From contig NC_009047.1 of NCBI RefSeq assembly GCF_000209165.1, positions 558,001 to 622,000 on the forward strand: a stretch of 64,000 nt of DNA, read 5' to 3'. The first letter of the stretch is position 1. Every line of letters begins with the position of its first letter. This document shows, piece after piece, positions 53,748 through 64,000 of this stretch. Made by a program: the position numbers and the translations under genes. The notes beneath the pieces were generated by a model, which was given only the letters and a program-made list of their open reading frames with translations, was not told the origin of the DNA and did not search any database. This DNA is from Scheffersomyces stipitis CBS 6054. Taxonomy: Eukaryota > Ascomycota > Pichiomycetes > Serinales > Debaryomycetaceae.

Positions 53748-56700
53748 TATGGTGATATTTTAGATGATCTTTTGGTACTATTTTGGAAGTTGATTGGTTA
53801 TAAATATGTGATGGAATAATTATATGATAATTATATGGTAGTATTACAATTATCTAAGTTCAACAATTGCTTGAATGGTAGCGATGGAAGTGAATCTTAG
53901 CGAGAAATTGAAGAATCCGAGATTCCTGAAGAAATGTGGTTTTTTTGAATTGGTTATACTGGCGATTTGGCAGTATTTATAGAATTTTCGTTTGGTGTCT
54001 GAATCTAAAGTGTCGGAGACTGATGTGATGATGCAAGTCAACAGACAACTAACAGACAGTAACAGACGGAGACAGAAAGACAGACAGAACGCAAGGAATA
54101 TAAGAGATGAACCAGACCGACATTTATGAAGGCTACGCCTACGGGAACTCCTCCGTATATATATGGCTGTCAGAAACCAGACGATTAGGCGACTGCAAAA
54201 AGTGAGAAAACTTTTTATGGGGAAAAAATAAACTAGCGTGAGCATCCTGCTAGGAGGGGTAACAGTCGATAGTGTGAGTGTGAGTACAGTGCGTGCAGGA
54301 CAGGTAATATCAGTGCCCGAAATGGTCGGTGACACTTCTCCATCTGACTCTTGGATTTGTTCTCTGCTGTTTCTGTTGTTTCTGTTGTTGGTACTCGTAT
54401 TGTGAAACGGCTGGCGTCTGTGGTAACTTCAGTGTGGTGTCCACCAGATTGGGTTTCTCAGCTTTGTATGTGAATTGTAGTTTATCCGGTGGTGTCTGGT
54501 GTCGGACCTTGTCTCTCATGTTGCAGAAAGCAGCCGCAGAGTCAGAAGCAGACAGCAAACTCCGGAGATGGTCCGAGACGAATAAGCGTCAGAAAAGAGG
54601 GGTTTTGCCTTGCGATGTCCGATTAGGAAAACCTCGGAACCTACCTTCGTTTTCCTGTTTGGACAGGACTGCGGATGAAGTCGGGTGTCCGCCGGCGCGC
54701 GACTCCTCTTCGTCTCCTCCCACACGAGCGACCACGGAATAAGCGACCACAGCCAGTAACAGTAATTGTCGGAGACGCCTCTGCCGGATTGTCTGTCTGT
54801 CTGCCTGTCTGTCTGTTGGCTGTTCGGAGTGGCCAGTTAGCTGATTCTGGTGAGCCCGGCTCTGCAACCTCACCGAGCTGTCGGCAGCAAGACAGACTGC
54901 GGATGTACCTATGGCTACGGGAATTTTTCGGATCACCGACACTAGAAGAATGGCAGCCCAAGACACAAAATATGCGCATAGAGTCTCGGACAACTTCTAT
55001 ACCTATTTTTCGTGTTGTCCAGCATTTACGGTAGTGGCAAAATTTTATTCCAGCGATTAAAATTCTGCTGATTATGCAAATTCTGCCGTCTGCTATTGGG
55101 TCCCTACCCCATCTGCTGCTGCTCCTCCCAAATCAGCTTCAGCCCTCTCTTGTCCGTTTTTCCCTTTTTTCCAATGAGGAGAAAGTGAAAAATGGAGATT
55201 CCTGTGATTCGCAGCCGTCCGTGCCTGCAGACAGAATCCCCTCTTTCTGTCCGGCCGGACCCCACCTCATACGGTGTCTGTCAGAGTTGACTGGGAATAG
55301 TGGAGAACTCAAGCGAGAAATGGATCTACGGAAGGAAGATGGAGAAGAACATTGGCCAGGCTCGTCGGAGAATGCTGTTCTAAAGACAGAGGCCAATAAC
55401 AGCAGAATCATACGCCGAGATTCAGTCCAGGTCGGAGCAGACACTAATTATGGCTGCGAAGAAAACGCAGAAGCTCAGCTCCGCATAAATGTAAAATGTG
55501 CATAATGCTCACAGTAAATCCATTTTAAGAGATTAACAGAAATACGAAATAGACAGCCTACACCAGCAAACGAGATGGGGCAGAAGGATAAGGGGAATTC
55601 AAGCTTCCCCTTCGAAAAGTGGCAAACGGGGCAAATTGCTACAATCACCGGACGGCTGTCGAACTCCAAAGAGGAGAATAGAAGCTGACAGTTTCAGATT
55701 AAGAGAAGCGTATATACTCAGTGTCAGATTTAGCTAACGATGACCAGTGAATCTAGACACAGATCTTTAATGACTCTCCCAACGGTCACTATACCACTTG
55801 TTTGGATTCGCCACTGCAGAATCATCTCACCTTCAATTCGGGCTAAGATTCTGTCCTGCCCTCTACAATTCAATGCTAAATAGGCTCACCTTACAATAGT
55901 AAAGTCAAAAATAGAAATATAGAATCATGAAAATAGTAGCAACTAGTGAAGAACGAAAATTCTCTAAACTCTCCAGCCCATAATATGAGCCAATGAGCCA
56001 ATATTAGCCAAAATTAGGCAATCATGCTTAAACTTCTGACTTTCTCGTATTCTTCTTCTCCATCTTTCCTTCTCCCCTACACCAATCTCCAGTACTCACA
56101 AAGTTTGGTGCGGTCCACTCCTTTCCATAATGGCACTAAACGTCTACACACTCTCACCATCGCCCTACACTCGTGGTTCCCCTCATTGTTGGGTGTTGAG
56201 TCAGTACAACTTTTGTAGCTTGGAGAGATTCACTCCGAAAGGCTGTACTCTGCCAGAAAGATCGATCAACGAAAAAGTACTCCAGCCAATACCAGCTAGT
56301 TTGCATGCTTCTAGCCCCCATCTCTTTTCCATATTGCAACATTCCATCCTCGGACCCAAGCTGTCCCGGCCACGCCTTGGAATACCCAAGTCACTCGGGA
56401 ACATTCTCCGATGCTTGTGCCATTTAAAAAAACCGTTGTGCTACCAGCCAAGCTTTTCACAGTCCGGGTAGGACAGGTATCGGAGTATCATACTCGATGT
56501 CTTCCAGGACTTAAAACCTGCAGGACTCCCTCTATCCGGGAGTGAATCAAATGACTCAGATGATTCCGAAATTTTCTCGGAACCATAACGGAGAAATCAC
56601 GTGCCGTGTCACATGTACCTCTTCGCCGGTACAATACTGTCGGAGAGAGCCTGTCGGAACAATAAAATTCGTTTTGGATATTGTGTCATTGTGGGCAGAA

Positions 56701-58191
56701 TGTCAAATGGAGTGGCGGTGGTGTGATGGCTCAACTGTTCAAAGAAGTTACAACCGAGGCAAGCCAACACCGGAGCCCTCTTATCCGTCTCGCCATCAGT
56801 TGTAGTTTTGAAATCTCCGAGAATATGGCGATATCGTTTCCAGTCAATTATAGCAACTCTTGAAGCCAGATTTCAATCACGTGATGGATTTAATCTCTTT
56901 CTCTGAAGCATATTGGACTTTCGCTTGAGCCAAAGAAATCCCGATTGAGCCTGTTACCAGAATGTTTTCCCCTGTAGAACCACGGGCTTGCATCAAATAT
57001 AGTGGCCATGTTTAAAATTGATGAGCCAAATCGTGTGCTCCACTATGAAACAAAAAGTTAGCCTTGAAATTAGATCTCCACCTTGAAGTATCTCTGTAAA
57101 GCAGATTCTCCTGGCGGACCAAGATGTATATCACTCCATTTATGTCGCAAGCACAGTGGATGATCCTAAAGAGTAAGTTCACTAATTCGCCTATTCTCTG
57201 TCTTCACTAAAATTGGTCTTCATTAGAAGAATGAACTACAAATCTATCATGATGGAAATGATCATCTATCATGATGGGAATAATCATCTATACTGTCATC
57301 CAATATGAAGACTCTATTGAAGGTGTAACCAGAAGAGATGGACCGAAGAGATGGACCGTTCTTCATTGTGCCCCAACAACCATTGCAACAAGTGAGCGAA
57401 GCAGTTTTGTGCTTTTCACATAGAACCACCCAAGGATTTACAGAGATTGTGAAAACAATATATTTCTAGTACCTATTAGTCGTAAGTCAAGAGGAACGTC
57501 TGGTCAATATTAACCCCTACTCTTACATCTATATTCACGAATAGCGTCTAGATCTGATTTTCTCTCATTCCAGATGTTCCGTCTTGTAACTACAGCATAT
57601 AGTTGAATCTGCTGGATAGGTCCTCAATCAATAACATATCAAGAAAGTTGTTCCATTTCCTTGACCAAAATCAAGGATAAGAATTCGTTCACTCCACTCA
57701 TGCAATTCTGAATTGGACTATGTTTTTCAAATTTGATTTTGTTTTCATAGCATGGCTAATTCTTTTTGCAACTGGAGCGTATTTTTTGGCGCGAGAAATC
57801 AGACTCGGATAAAATTATTTAGAGTGCTGATATGAGTTGCGACATTCAGATTAGAAGGGGCTTAATGAGTCTTGCATATAGCTCAATTAAATTTACCTAC
57901 AGTTTTTATAAGGGAAGCAATTTTGTGAAATCTATTGTACCTCATTCAATCACGTGACGTATTTATGTTTCGTCCCGATTGGGACGGGTCTGCAACTAAA
58001 TTCTTCAATTTATCCAAAGTATCCATCTACAATTCTTTGCTTAGCAGCTCTTCATTTTGGTAGCGACTCTCTTAATCAAGTAGCTGGTATTGCTATTTAA
58101 CAGCTGGACAATCCAATTAACACCATCCTTGGGCCAGACGCTGTACTTTTCACCTTCTAGAAATTACCGCAAAATCAGATTAGTTTCGCAA
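53748..58191. other. very long divergent intergenic region
   Basis: 4.4 kb between the starts of SUT1 and the gene at 58192. The left half (54300-55500) is comparatively GC-rich with CAGA/GTCT repeats. The right half carries three E-boxes in the context ATCACGTG (56598, 56878, 57952) and an inverted repeat, CGTCCC-GATT-GGGACG (57972-57987). Frames of 60 to 137 codons exist but most begin with non-ATG codons and none has recognisable features. A frame of 113 codons from an ATG at 56130 is the longest with a proper start; I consider it chance. A long SUT1 leader is likely. Confidence 0.5.
54791..54827. repeat. GTCT microsatellite
   Basis: Imperfect run of GTCT units, with related CAGA-rich sequence at 54040-54090 on the opposite phase. 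It lies in the SUT1 upstream region. Confidence 0.85.
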
Positions 58192-59622
58192 ATGGAGTTT
58201 CCAGGCTCTTATCAGGAATCTTCCAATCCGGAGCCTTCGCTCAACACGCCTATTAAAAGGATCCAGAACTTGACTCTCAACTCTCCAACTTCACCTTTAT
58301 ATCCCTGCATTGATGACATATTTGGAACGTCTTCAGATGTCCAGACCAGAACTGGAAGTGGCATGTTTGAAAGTAGCAATAGCTATGGAAATGACGAAAG
58401 ATTCAGCCCAGTAGCTTCTTCCATGTTGGACCGTGGCTATTCCAAGAAGATTACCAATAATGTTCTTCTGGAATTGAACTCACGGGCCAGCCAGATATCA
58501 CAATTGCTAAAGTCACCTACAACTTCAGCTAGATCAGCAGATACTCCCGCGACCAGAAGAGCCAAAAGATACAGTGGAATCCACCACACCAAGTTCCAGC
58601 AGATGGATTCCATCTCGCAACACTACTCTGTACATGTACAAAGCTCGAAACAGAAATCTCCATCAAGACAACAAAATTCTAATAATATAAACAATTTGAA
58701 TAATACCACTAGCATGAATATGAAAGACGAGGAAATGCCCGAGTCCAGTTCCAAAAGAAGAAGAACACTCACAGGAATAGAGCCTATTATGAATCCACTC
58801 ACCTTGGCCAGTTCACCTGATAAATTGAACTCCAGTCCCATCAGAAAGATCTCCCCTTCAAAGAAATCTATGAATTTACACTCTCTTCTCAGCGAGCCTG
58901 AGACCCTCCACAATTCCACTTACCAATCATCAAATACTACATTACACTCGTCCCCAATACGCGAAAAGGGGTTTGTTAAACCTTTTCCTCCCAGCAATAA
59001 GTTGCGGATCTCGTCGCTTCAGATGGCCGGTGTTGGTACTCCACAATTGCAGAAAAAGTCGTCAATACCCCAACTTCAAAAGAAACTGTCTAATTCACAA
59101 CTTCAGAAAACAACTTCTATTCCACAACTTCACAAGAAACCCTCTATTCCTAATTTACTGAAGAAGTCATCGACAACAAATCTCCAGCAGAAACCATCGA
59201 TTTCTAACTTGCATAGACCTGAACAGAACTATCTTCAGCCCAAACTCACCAAAAAATCATCTATACCCCAGTTGCAGAAAAAGCTGTCTATTCCCAATCT
59301 CTCATATAATACCAAGATATCCAGTTCGATGTCTACCACGTCAATGGGTCCATCCAGAATACCCACATCAAAGTCTTCTAGGCAAATCTCACCTTCCTCG
59401 TCTTCCAAGTCGTTGAGTGCTGCCATCTTGGGCAAGTCCCAAAAGATCAATACAGAATACCACTCTACTCAGCATAAGATCACGACTTCAAGCTCAACTA
59501 CGTCGTTTTCGAATAATAAGGTCACAGTTCCTCAGCCGTTCAGTCTCTACGACAAACCTACCATCTCGTCGTCGCAGAAATCGTTGAACAGGTTCCAACG
59601 TTTCAGAGACAAGTTTAATTGA
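58192..59622 (+). CDS. basic Ser-rich protein with nonapeptide repeats, unknown
   Basis: I do not recognise this gene. The frame is open from 58090 but starts there with TTG; the ATG at 58192 gives 476 residues (MEFPGSYQESSNPEPS). Visible parts: N-terminal SP/TP sites; a conserved-looking segment RRAKRYSGIHHTKFQQMDSI near residue 123; a bipartite basic patch SSKRRRTLTG near 185; and an array of at least six nine-residue repeats (consensus PQLQKKSSI) from residue 284, with two more after a gap. The C-terminus is Ser-rich and ends FQRFRDKFN. Basic, Ser/Pro-rich proteins with such repeats are often microtubule or spindle associated, but that is only a suggestion. The two CTG codons at repeat position 7 favour serine decoding. 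Converges on the gene at 59838 with 215 bases between. Confidence 0.75.
   Translation: MEFPGSYQESSNPEPSLNTPIKRIQNLTLNSPTSPLYPCIDDIFGTSSDVQTRTGSGMFESSNSYGNDERFSPVASSMLDRGYSKKITNNVLLELNSRASQISQLLKSPTTSARSADTPATRRAKRYSGIHHTKFQQMDSISQHYSVHVQSSKQKSPSRQQNSNNINNLNNTTSMNMKDEEMPESSSKRRRTLTGIEPIMNPLTLASSPDKLNSSPIRKISPSKKSMNLHSLLSEPETLHNSTYQSSNTTLHSSPIREKGFVKPFPPSNKLRISSLQMAGVGTPQLQKKSSIPQLQKKLSNSQLQKTTSIPQLHKKPSIPNLLKKSSTTNLQQKPSISNLHRPEQNYLQPKLTKKSSIPQLQKKLSIPNLSYNTKISSSMSTTSMGPSRIPTSKSSRQISPSSSSKSLSAAILGKSQKINTEYHSTQHKITTSSSTTSFSNNKVTVPQPFSLYDKPTISSSQKSLNRFQRFRDKFN
59041..59202 (+). repeat. 27-bp coding repeat, six units
   Basis: Six head-to-tail units encode PQLQKKSSI-like nonapeptides: position 3 is always Leu, position 8 always Ser, and positions 5-6 are mainly basic. 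Two further units lie near 59250-59303. Confidence 0.85.
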
Positions 59623-59837
59623 TATTGCTTGCAATGTCAAAATACCCTAACGTAATGTAGGATAACCACTACAGATATAGAAATTGTATTAATTAATGCC
59701 ATATGATGCTGAATAGTTCCTATAACTGCCAATACATTATTTAATGTTCAGTTCTTATATAGTTGTAGCTACTATTGCTTTATCTATACTCAATAGTCAA
59801 TTAGTATTCTTCTGAATAAGTCTATAATCTCTTTGTC

Positions 59838-60875
59838 TTAGTAGATATTTGACTGGACTTTGATCTCACCCCCCACTGTCAAGATCTGGGCACCAGTCCA
59901 CTTTTCACCCTTTTGCAACTTGACAAAATCTGAAACGTTACCTGGTTCTACACAGAGCATGTTCAAGTAACCGTTTTTAGGCAAGAAGTCAGCCATTCCA
60001 TCTGATTTCTTGATCCAAGGGTTCCAGACTACAGCATCAGGTAAATTCTTACGGACTACATTGATCAAAACTTTACCAAACTCGATGATCTGGAAAGTTT
60101 TGCCATAATCAACTTTCTTATAAATTCTGTCGAATTCCTCGTGGAAACTGATGATAGGCGACTTTTCCACGTATTCCTCGGCCAAAAGCTGGTCAAAGCA
60201 TTTCTGGTCGATCAAGTTGTTGACCAAGGTGTCTGTGATATCTGGAACTCTGAAGTAAGTGTGGAAGAGCCAGTTGAACTCAAACTCTTTTTCACCCGCG
60301 TTTTCCACTTCGATCTCAGTGGTGAGTTTGTCCAACTCCAAGGAGACAGTAAGGATAAGCGTGAAGTCGTAGTCGCCGTTTCCCCACAACTTGAGTGCTT
60401 CAGACAGCACCTGTTCTGGGCTTAAGGCAAATTGCACTGTAGGAGGATTCGCAGAAGTCTGGCCCAAGAATTCCCATTCCGAAGATCTGGCGAATCCGTG
60501 CTGAGGAAGAGGGAAAGTGGGATGGTTTGCATCTTTCTGTTTGCCAAATACCGGGAAGACTAATGGGATACCTCCTCTGACGGGTTTAGAACCATCAACC
60601 TTGGCACCTTCACTGAGCCAGAGTTGTTCTTTTCCTTTGTTCTTCCACGAGAGTACGTTGGCACCATACTTAAGAATAGTGACGGTGGTGGAATTATCTT
60701 CTGGGTGGGTGAGCACAACTTGGGAGTCGTTGTCTTCTACAGGCATGGTGGCTAGGTGTCTTCGTGATCGATAGAGAGGTGTCAATGGCACGGTAGAGAA
60801 ACGGTGGATGTGAAAGAAAGAAGAGTACCTTGCTTTTGGAAAACTGAAGTAGTGGAGTTTTAGCGAGACACCCAT
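59838..60875 (-). CDS. glucose-6-phosphate 1-epimerase (aldose-epimerase-like)
   Basis: Interconverts the alpha and beta anomers of hexose 6-phosphates. Residues 44-345 align end to end with yeast YMR099C (297 residues), starting MPVEDNDSQVVLTHP. Clear blocks are DGSKPVRGGIPLVFPVFGK, LPQHGFARSSEWEFLGQT, FNWLFHTYFRV (catalytic His) and LCVEPGNVSDF (catalytic Glu). The frame also has an ATG 43 codons earlier. That extension (MGVSLKLHYFSFPKARYSSF and on) has many basic and hydroxyl residues and no acidic ones, as in a mitochondrial presequence. Initiation at the internal ATG (60746) would give the usual cytosolic enzyme. The family's N-terminus argues for the internal start; the composition of the extension argues that both may be used. 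Confidence 0.9.
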   Translation of the reverse strand: MGVSLKLHYFSFPKARYSSFFHIHRFSTVPLTPLYRSRRHLATMPVEDNDSQVVLTHPEDNSTTVTILKYGANVLSWKNKGKEQLWLSEGAKVDGSKPVRGGIPLVFPVFGKQKDANHPTFPLPQHGFARSSEWEFLGQTSANPPTVQFALSPEQVLSEALKLWGNGDYDFTLILTVSLELDKLTTEIEVENAGEKEFEFNWLFHTYFRVPDITDTLVNNLIDQKCFDQLLAEEYVEKSPIISFHEEFDRIYKKVDYGKTFQIIEFGKVLINVVRKNLPDAVVWNPWIKKSDGMADFLPKNGYLNMLCVEPGNVSDFVKLQKGEKWTGAQILTVGGEIKVQSNIY

Positions 60876-62885
60876 GTGGACGTGCGGCAGGATAGCGAGA
60901 ATAGACAGAAGTCTTAGGGAAATAGCGAGAAATCTTGAGAGATAGCGAGAAGCAAAAGTGATCCGCCTAGTGAGATTCGTGCGAGTAGGGAGAGATAATT
61001 AAAAAGGACGGGTTACCGGGGTTATGGAATTAGCACGATGTTGCACTTTTAGGCAAGGTTCTATAAACAGAGGTAGTCTACGGGAAACAGAGGCCCAACA
61101 AAATAGTGAGGTTTTGTGCGGGTTACTTGCAGCCGTGGAGAGAAATAGCGAGAATTCGCGCAGCGAGATTACCGAGAGCTCTAGAGAGAATTGAACAGTC
61201 CTGAGGGGGAGAAATTTCAGTTCGGCCTCTGGAACTCCACACCGAGCGGAGGATGCCCGGCTTTGTAGTTGACATTGTCCAGTTGCTGGCACCTAACTAA
61301 AACAAAGTAGTGTATCTTCTCCTCAGCTACGCTGGAACAAGCTTACCCCGACGGAAATAATACAGAACAGGCAATTGGTGACGGAGTTCATGTGACCATC
61401 TCGAATCATCGTTAGGTACAGCTCTGCCAAAAGACAGATCCTTCCAGTGCCTACGACATTCTTTCGTCACAGATTAATATATGCACGGCTGAGGCTTAAC
61501 ATCGCTGGGAGCATCACCAGCGGGTGCAAAAGAGTTCACCAGACTTCCAGGACTAGAAGAATGTATAAAGTAGAGTAAAGTTTTCTATGAAAATCTAAGC
61601 AATTTTATACGCAATTTGAGAGAAATCGTGCAATTGAAGGAGTACCAGAATGGAACCACCATATTGAGTAGCATAGCAAGCAATTGAACACTGTAGACAG
61701 TTGGAAGTTTGTAGAAAATGCCTGCTTAACAACTGGTATTGTATGAGATGGACTGAGATGAGATGAGATGAGATGAGATGAGATGGCTGCACAATGAATT
61801 ACAGTTTTGAGAGAAGAATAGAGTTGTAATGCTGGAAAATACCGAAACAATAAAAACAAATATACACATTAGCCAGGCTAGATACACCGGTTTGAGCCCA
61901 GAAATCAAAACCAGATTTCAAGCCCCCTGAACACTCTGTGTGATGATCTTGACGAAATGGAAACAGCTGTGTAGTGGCACATCTAGGTCATTTGATTGCA
62001 CTTTTTCACCTATCTCAGCTGCCCTCCCGGTGAGAGAGTTGCACATTTTTTTCTCATAAAGACTTCTAGATGCTGGTTAGATAATAAAATACTAGCAGCG
62101 CACAGCAATTTTTAATGTGTGTCTGCGACATCTAGCATAATATGTCGCTCTACCCCTATTCTCGGATGCAGACACATCCGGTGCTTCCCACCGTCACACT
62201 CCCAGCCTGAATTGCTTTTCTCGCCTGACCCTGCAACTGGCGCCTGTACGCTGCGCAAAAGCTGCAGAAGAAAAGTCGCACTATGTGCCAAAAGTCGTGT
62301 TCCCACCTCATGAAGTCTTTCCTGGCCAGGCTTATATTAACAAATAAATTTGCTGCTTAGCAACTCTGGTTCAGTGAAAGTTTGCTTTTCTTGCAACTGT
62401 TACTACCACCCTTGTCCTTGTTCATCCTTGTATAGTCTAACGTCAGTAAGCCGCTGGTATCACCACGTCGCTGTATTGCCTTCCGTTTGCCGTTTCCGCC
62501 CCTTTTCTCCCGGTCTCGCCTTCGTAACCACGTCCAAATCAAGTTTCAAAACATCACCGCGAAACCTTCAATTACAAGAAAGGACCCAGAACTCTCCCAA
62601 ACAAAATAAAAGCTGTCCTCATATTCAGACAGTATCCAGACAAATCCTCTTATAGCATTCATCTCGCTTTTGTCATACCAGACCATCGATTACTGCTTTG
62701 AATCATCACCTATATCTCATCTTCCATTCAGGCCACTTTCAGAGTAATATCTATCGTTAATCACCGTTACAGTAACATTCAACTCCGTCTGACATCCTAC
62801 TATAACTTATCATATTAATCATATTTGTATAATCATATTGAATTATTTCACATTTATCTTAATACCAATCATATCCTGATCTATC
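60876..62885. other. long divergent intergenic region, epimerase and AUR1
   Basis: 2.0 kb between divergent starts. Repeated TAGCGAGA or close variants (ATAGCGAGAA) occur at about 60890-60950 and 61140-61170. The 300 bases before AUR1 are C/T-rich, typical of a yeast leader. No gene recognised. Confidence 0.5.
61755..61785. repeat. GAGAT pentanucleotide microsatellite
   Basis: Six perfect GAGAT units in a row in the AUR1 upstream region. Confidence 0.9.
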
Positions 62886-64000
62886 ATGTCTACCATCCTC
62901 AGATCGAGAGCTATACAGAAGCCGTACCAGCTTTTCCACTACTTCTTTCTTTCAGAAAAACAACCAAATAACACGCTTTCGGATCTCTCATTTGATACCG
63001 ACATCTCAATCTCGATCAGAAAGTTCAAAAACCACAACTGGACTGTCAAAGAAGTTCTTCATTATGGCTTCCTCGCTTCCGTCATCTTCTTTGTCTTCAT
63101 AATATTTCCAGCCTCGTTCCTCGTCAAGATCCCCATCTTAGCTGCATTCACGTTCTGCTTCTTGTTACCCTTGACGTCACAGTTTTTTGTGCATGCATTG
63201 CCAATTTTCTCGTGGTTGGCGTTGTACTTCAGTGCTGGGAAGATTCCTACCGCATGGAAACCGGCCATTTCTGTTAAAGTCTTGCCAGCAATGGAGACTA
63301 TCTTGTACGGGGACAATTTGTCCAACGTTTTAGCCACTGTTACTACTTCTTTCTTGGATATTGTAGCATGGCTTCCTTATGGAATTTTGCATTTTTCTGC
63401 TCCTTTTGTAGTCGCTATCTTCATCTTCCTCTTTGGACCTCCTACTTCACTTAGGTCATTTGGCTTTGCTTTCGGTTATATGAACTTGGTTGGTGTTATG
63501 ACACAGATCTTGTTTCCAGCTGCTGCTCCCTGGTACAAGAACTTATACGGTTTAGAACCAGCCAATTACTCGATGCATGGATCTCCTGGAGGTTTAGGTA
63601 GGATTGACGAGTTGCTAGGCTTTGACATGTACACAACTGCTTTTTCGAACTCGCCAGTCATTTTCGGAGCATTTCCTTCTTTGCATTCTGGCTGTGCTGT
63701 CATGGACGTCTTGTTCTTGTGCTGGTTATTTCCAAAGTACCGTGTTTTGTGGTGGGGCTATGCTACGTATCTCTGGTGGAGTACGATGTATTTGACCCAT
63801 CACTACTTCATCGACTTGATTGGTGGTGCAGCTTTGTCTTTTGTCGTTTTCCAGTACACCAGATACAACCATTTGCCGGTTGTAGAGGCCAACAAGTTCT
63901 GTAGATGGTCGTATACCGAAATCGAAAAGATCGACATTCCCACTATCGATCCATTGTCTTCTCATTTCGTCAGCATCAACGACATGGAGTCCAGCATTGG
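62886..64000 (+). CDS. AUR1: inositol phosphorylceramide synthase, 3' end outside window
   Basis: Transfers phosphoinositol from phosphatidylinositol to ceramide in the Golgi, an essential step of fungal sphingolipid synthesis and the target of aureobasidin A. From the ATG at 62886 the frame is open to the window edge (371 codons and two bases). The match to yeast Aur1 is strong throughout: SEKQPNNTLSDL near residue 23, VKVLPAMETILYGDNLSN near 130, a run of membrane segments, FGYMNLVGVM, and NYSMHGSPGGLGRID near 230. The lipid-phosphatase-like catalytic motifs are present: FPSLHSG at 263-269 (His267) and HHYFIDL from 305 (His306 or His305, Asp310). The C-terminal Golgi-retention tail is cut off. 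No in-frame CTG was noticed in this part. Confidence 0.96.
   Translation, partial: MSTILRSRAIQKPYQLFHYFFLSEKQPNNTLSDLSFDTDISISIRKFKNHNWTVKEVLHYGFLASVIFFVFIIFPASFLVKIPILAAFTFCFLLPLTSQFFVHALPIFSWLALYFSAGKIPTAWKPAISVKVLPAMETILYGDNLSNVLATVTTSFLDIVAWLPYGILHFSAPFVVAIFIFLFGPPTSLRSFGFAFGYMNLVGVMTQILFPAAAPWYKNLYGLEPANYSMHGSPGGLGRIDELLGFDMYTTAFSNSPVIFGAFPSLHSGCAVMDVLFLCWLFPKYRVLWWGYATYLWWSTMYLTHHYFIDLIGGAALSFVVFQYTRYNHLPVVEANKFCRWSYTEIEKIDIPTIDPLSSHFVSINDMESSI

Noticed and set aside
54329..55505. Several frames of 100 to 143 codons on both strands.
   Set aside because: The ones checked start with GTG or TTG, overlap each other on both strands, and have compositions expected from a GC-richer non-coding stretch with CAGA/GTCT repeats.
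56130..56471. ATG-started plus-strand frame of 113 codons.
   Set aside because: No recognisable features, and overlapped by other frames of similar length on the opposite strand.
57833..57880. Similarity to 1340-1385 (TGCGACATTCAGATTAG against TGCGACATCCAGATTAG).
   Set aside because: A one-mismatch match of this length is expected by chance in a window of this size, and the flanking similarity is weak.

Overview
The window looks like nuclear DNA of a budding yeast in the CTG-Ser clade (Scheffersomyces, Candida or Debaryomyces type). Its genes are single uninterrupted reading frames, and their closest recalled relatives are Candida and Saccharomyces proteins. The RPS4 promoter carries the paired Tbf1-like and Cbf1-like sites described for Candida ribosomal genes. 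Several CTG codons sit where serine fits better than leucine, so the leucines written for CTG codons in simple translations should be read as probable serines.

Left part (1 to about 29 kb): a gene-poor, accessory-like region with long stretches without convincing genes. It holds one unrecognised small gene, three oligopeptide transporter (OPT) genes (5.8, 18.1 and 24.9 kb), a duplicated 147-residue putative surface protein (14.5 and 16.7 kb), and two ordinary housekeeping genes, RPS4 and a GYP5-type Rab GAP. Two OPT1-type genes lie in direct repeats of about 4.2 kb whose identity jumps sharply along their length, which suggests gene conversion. A decamer, GTACGGCTCC, recurs upstream of all three OPT genes. 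One repeat copy carries a tiny T-tract insertion with an 8-bp target duplication, and a related sequence lies at 3.8 kb.

Right part (29 to 64 kb): conserved housekeeping and regulatory genes. In order: RCM1 (rRNA m5C methyltransferase), a predicted mitochondrial membrane protein, a possible NBA1-like polarity protein, MED14/RGR1, a PRR-type protein kinase, SEC16 with an array of LPWE motifs, a SUT1-family zinc-cluster factor with a second zinc cluster, an unrecognised basic protein with a nonapeptide array, a glucose-6-phosphate 1-epimerase with a possible mitochondrial presequence, and the first 371 codons of AUR1 (inositol phosphorylceramide synthase), which runs off the right edge. The genes around SUT1 are separated by unusually long intergenic regions (1.8 kb on its 3' side, 4.4 kb on its 5' side).

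The left-side genes suggest a locus for peptide nutrition: high-affinity peptide importers with GATA (nitrogen) sites and a possible amino-acid-response element, beside putative surface glycoproteins. I saw no tRNA or rRNA gene, no complete transposon and no CRISPR array. All homology statements come from memory of the families, not from a search.
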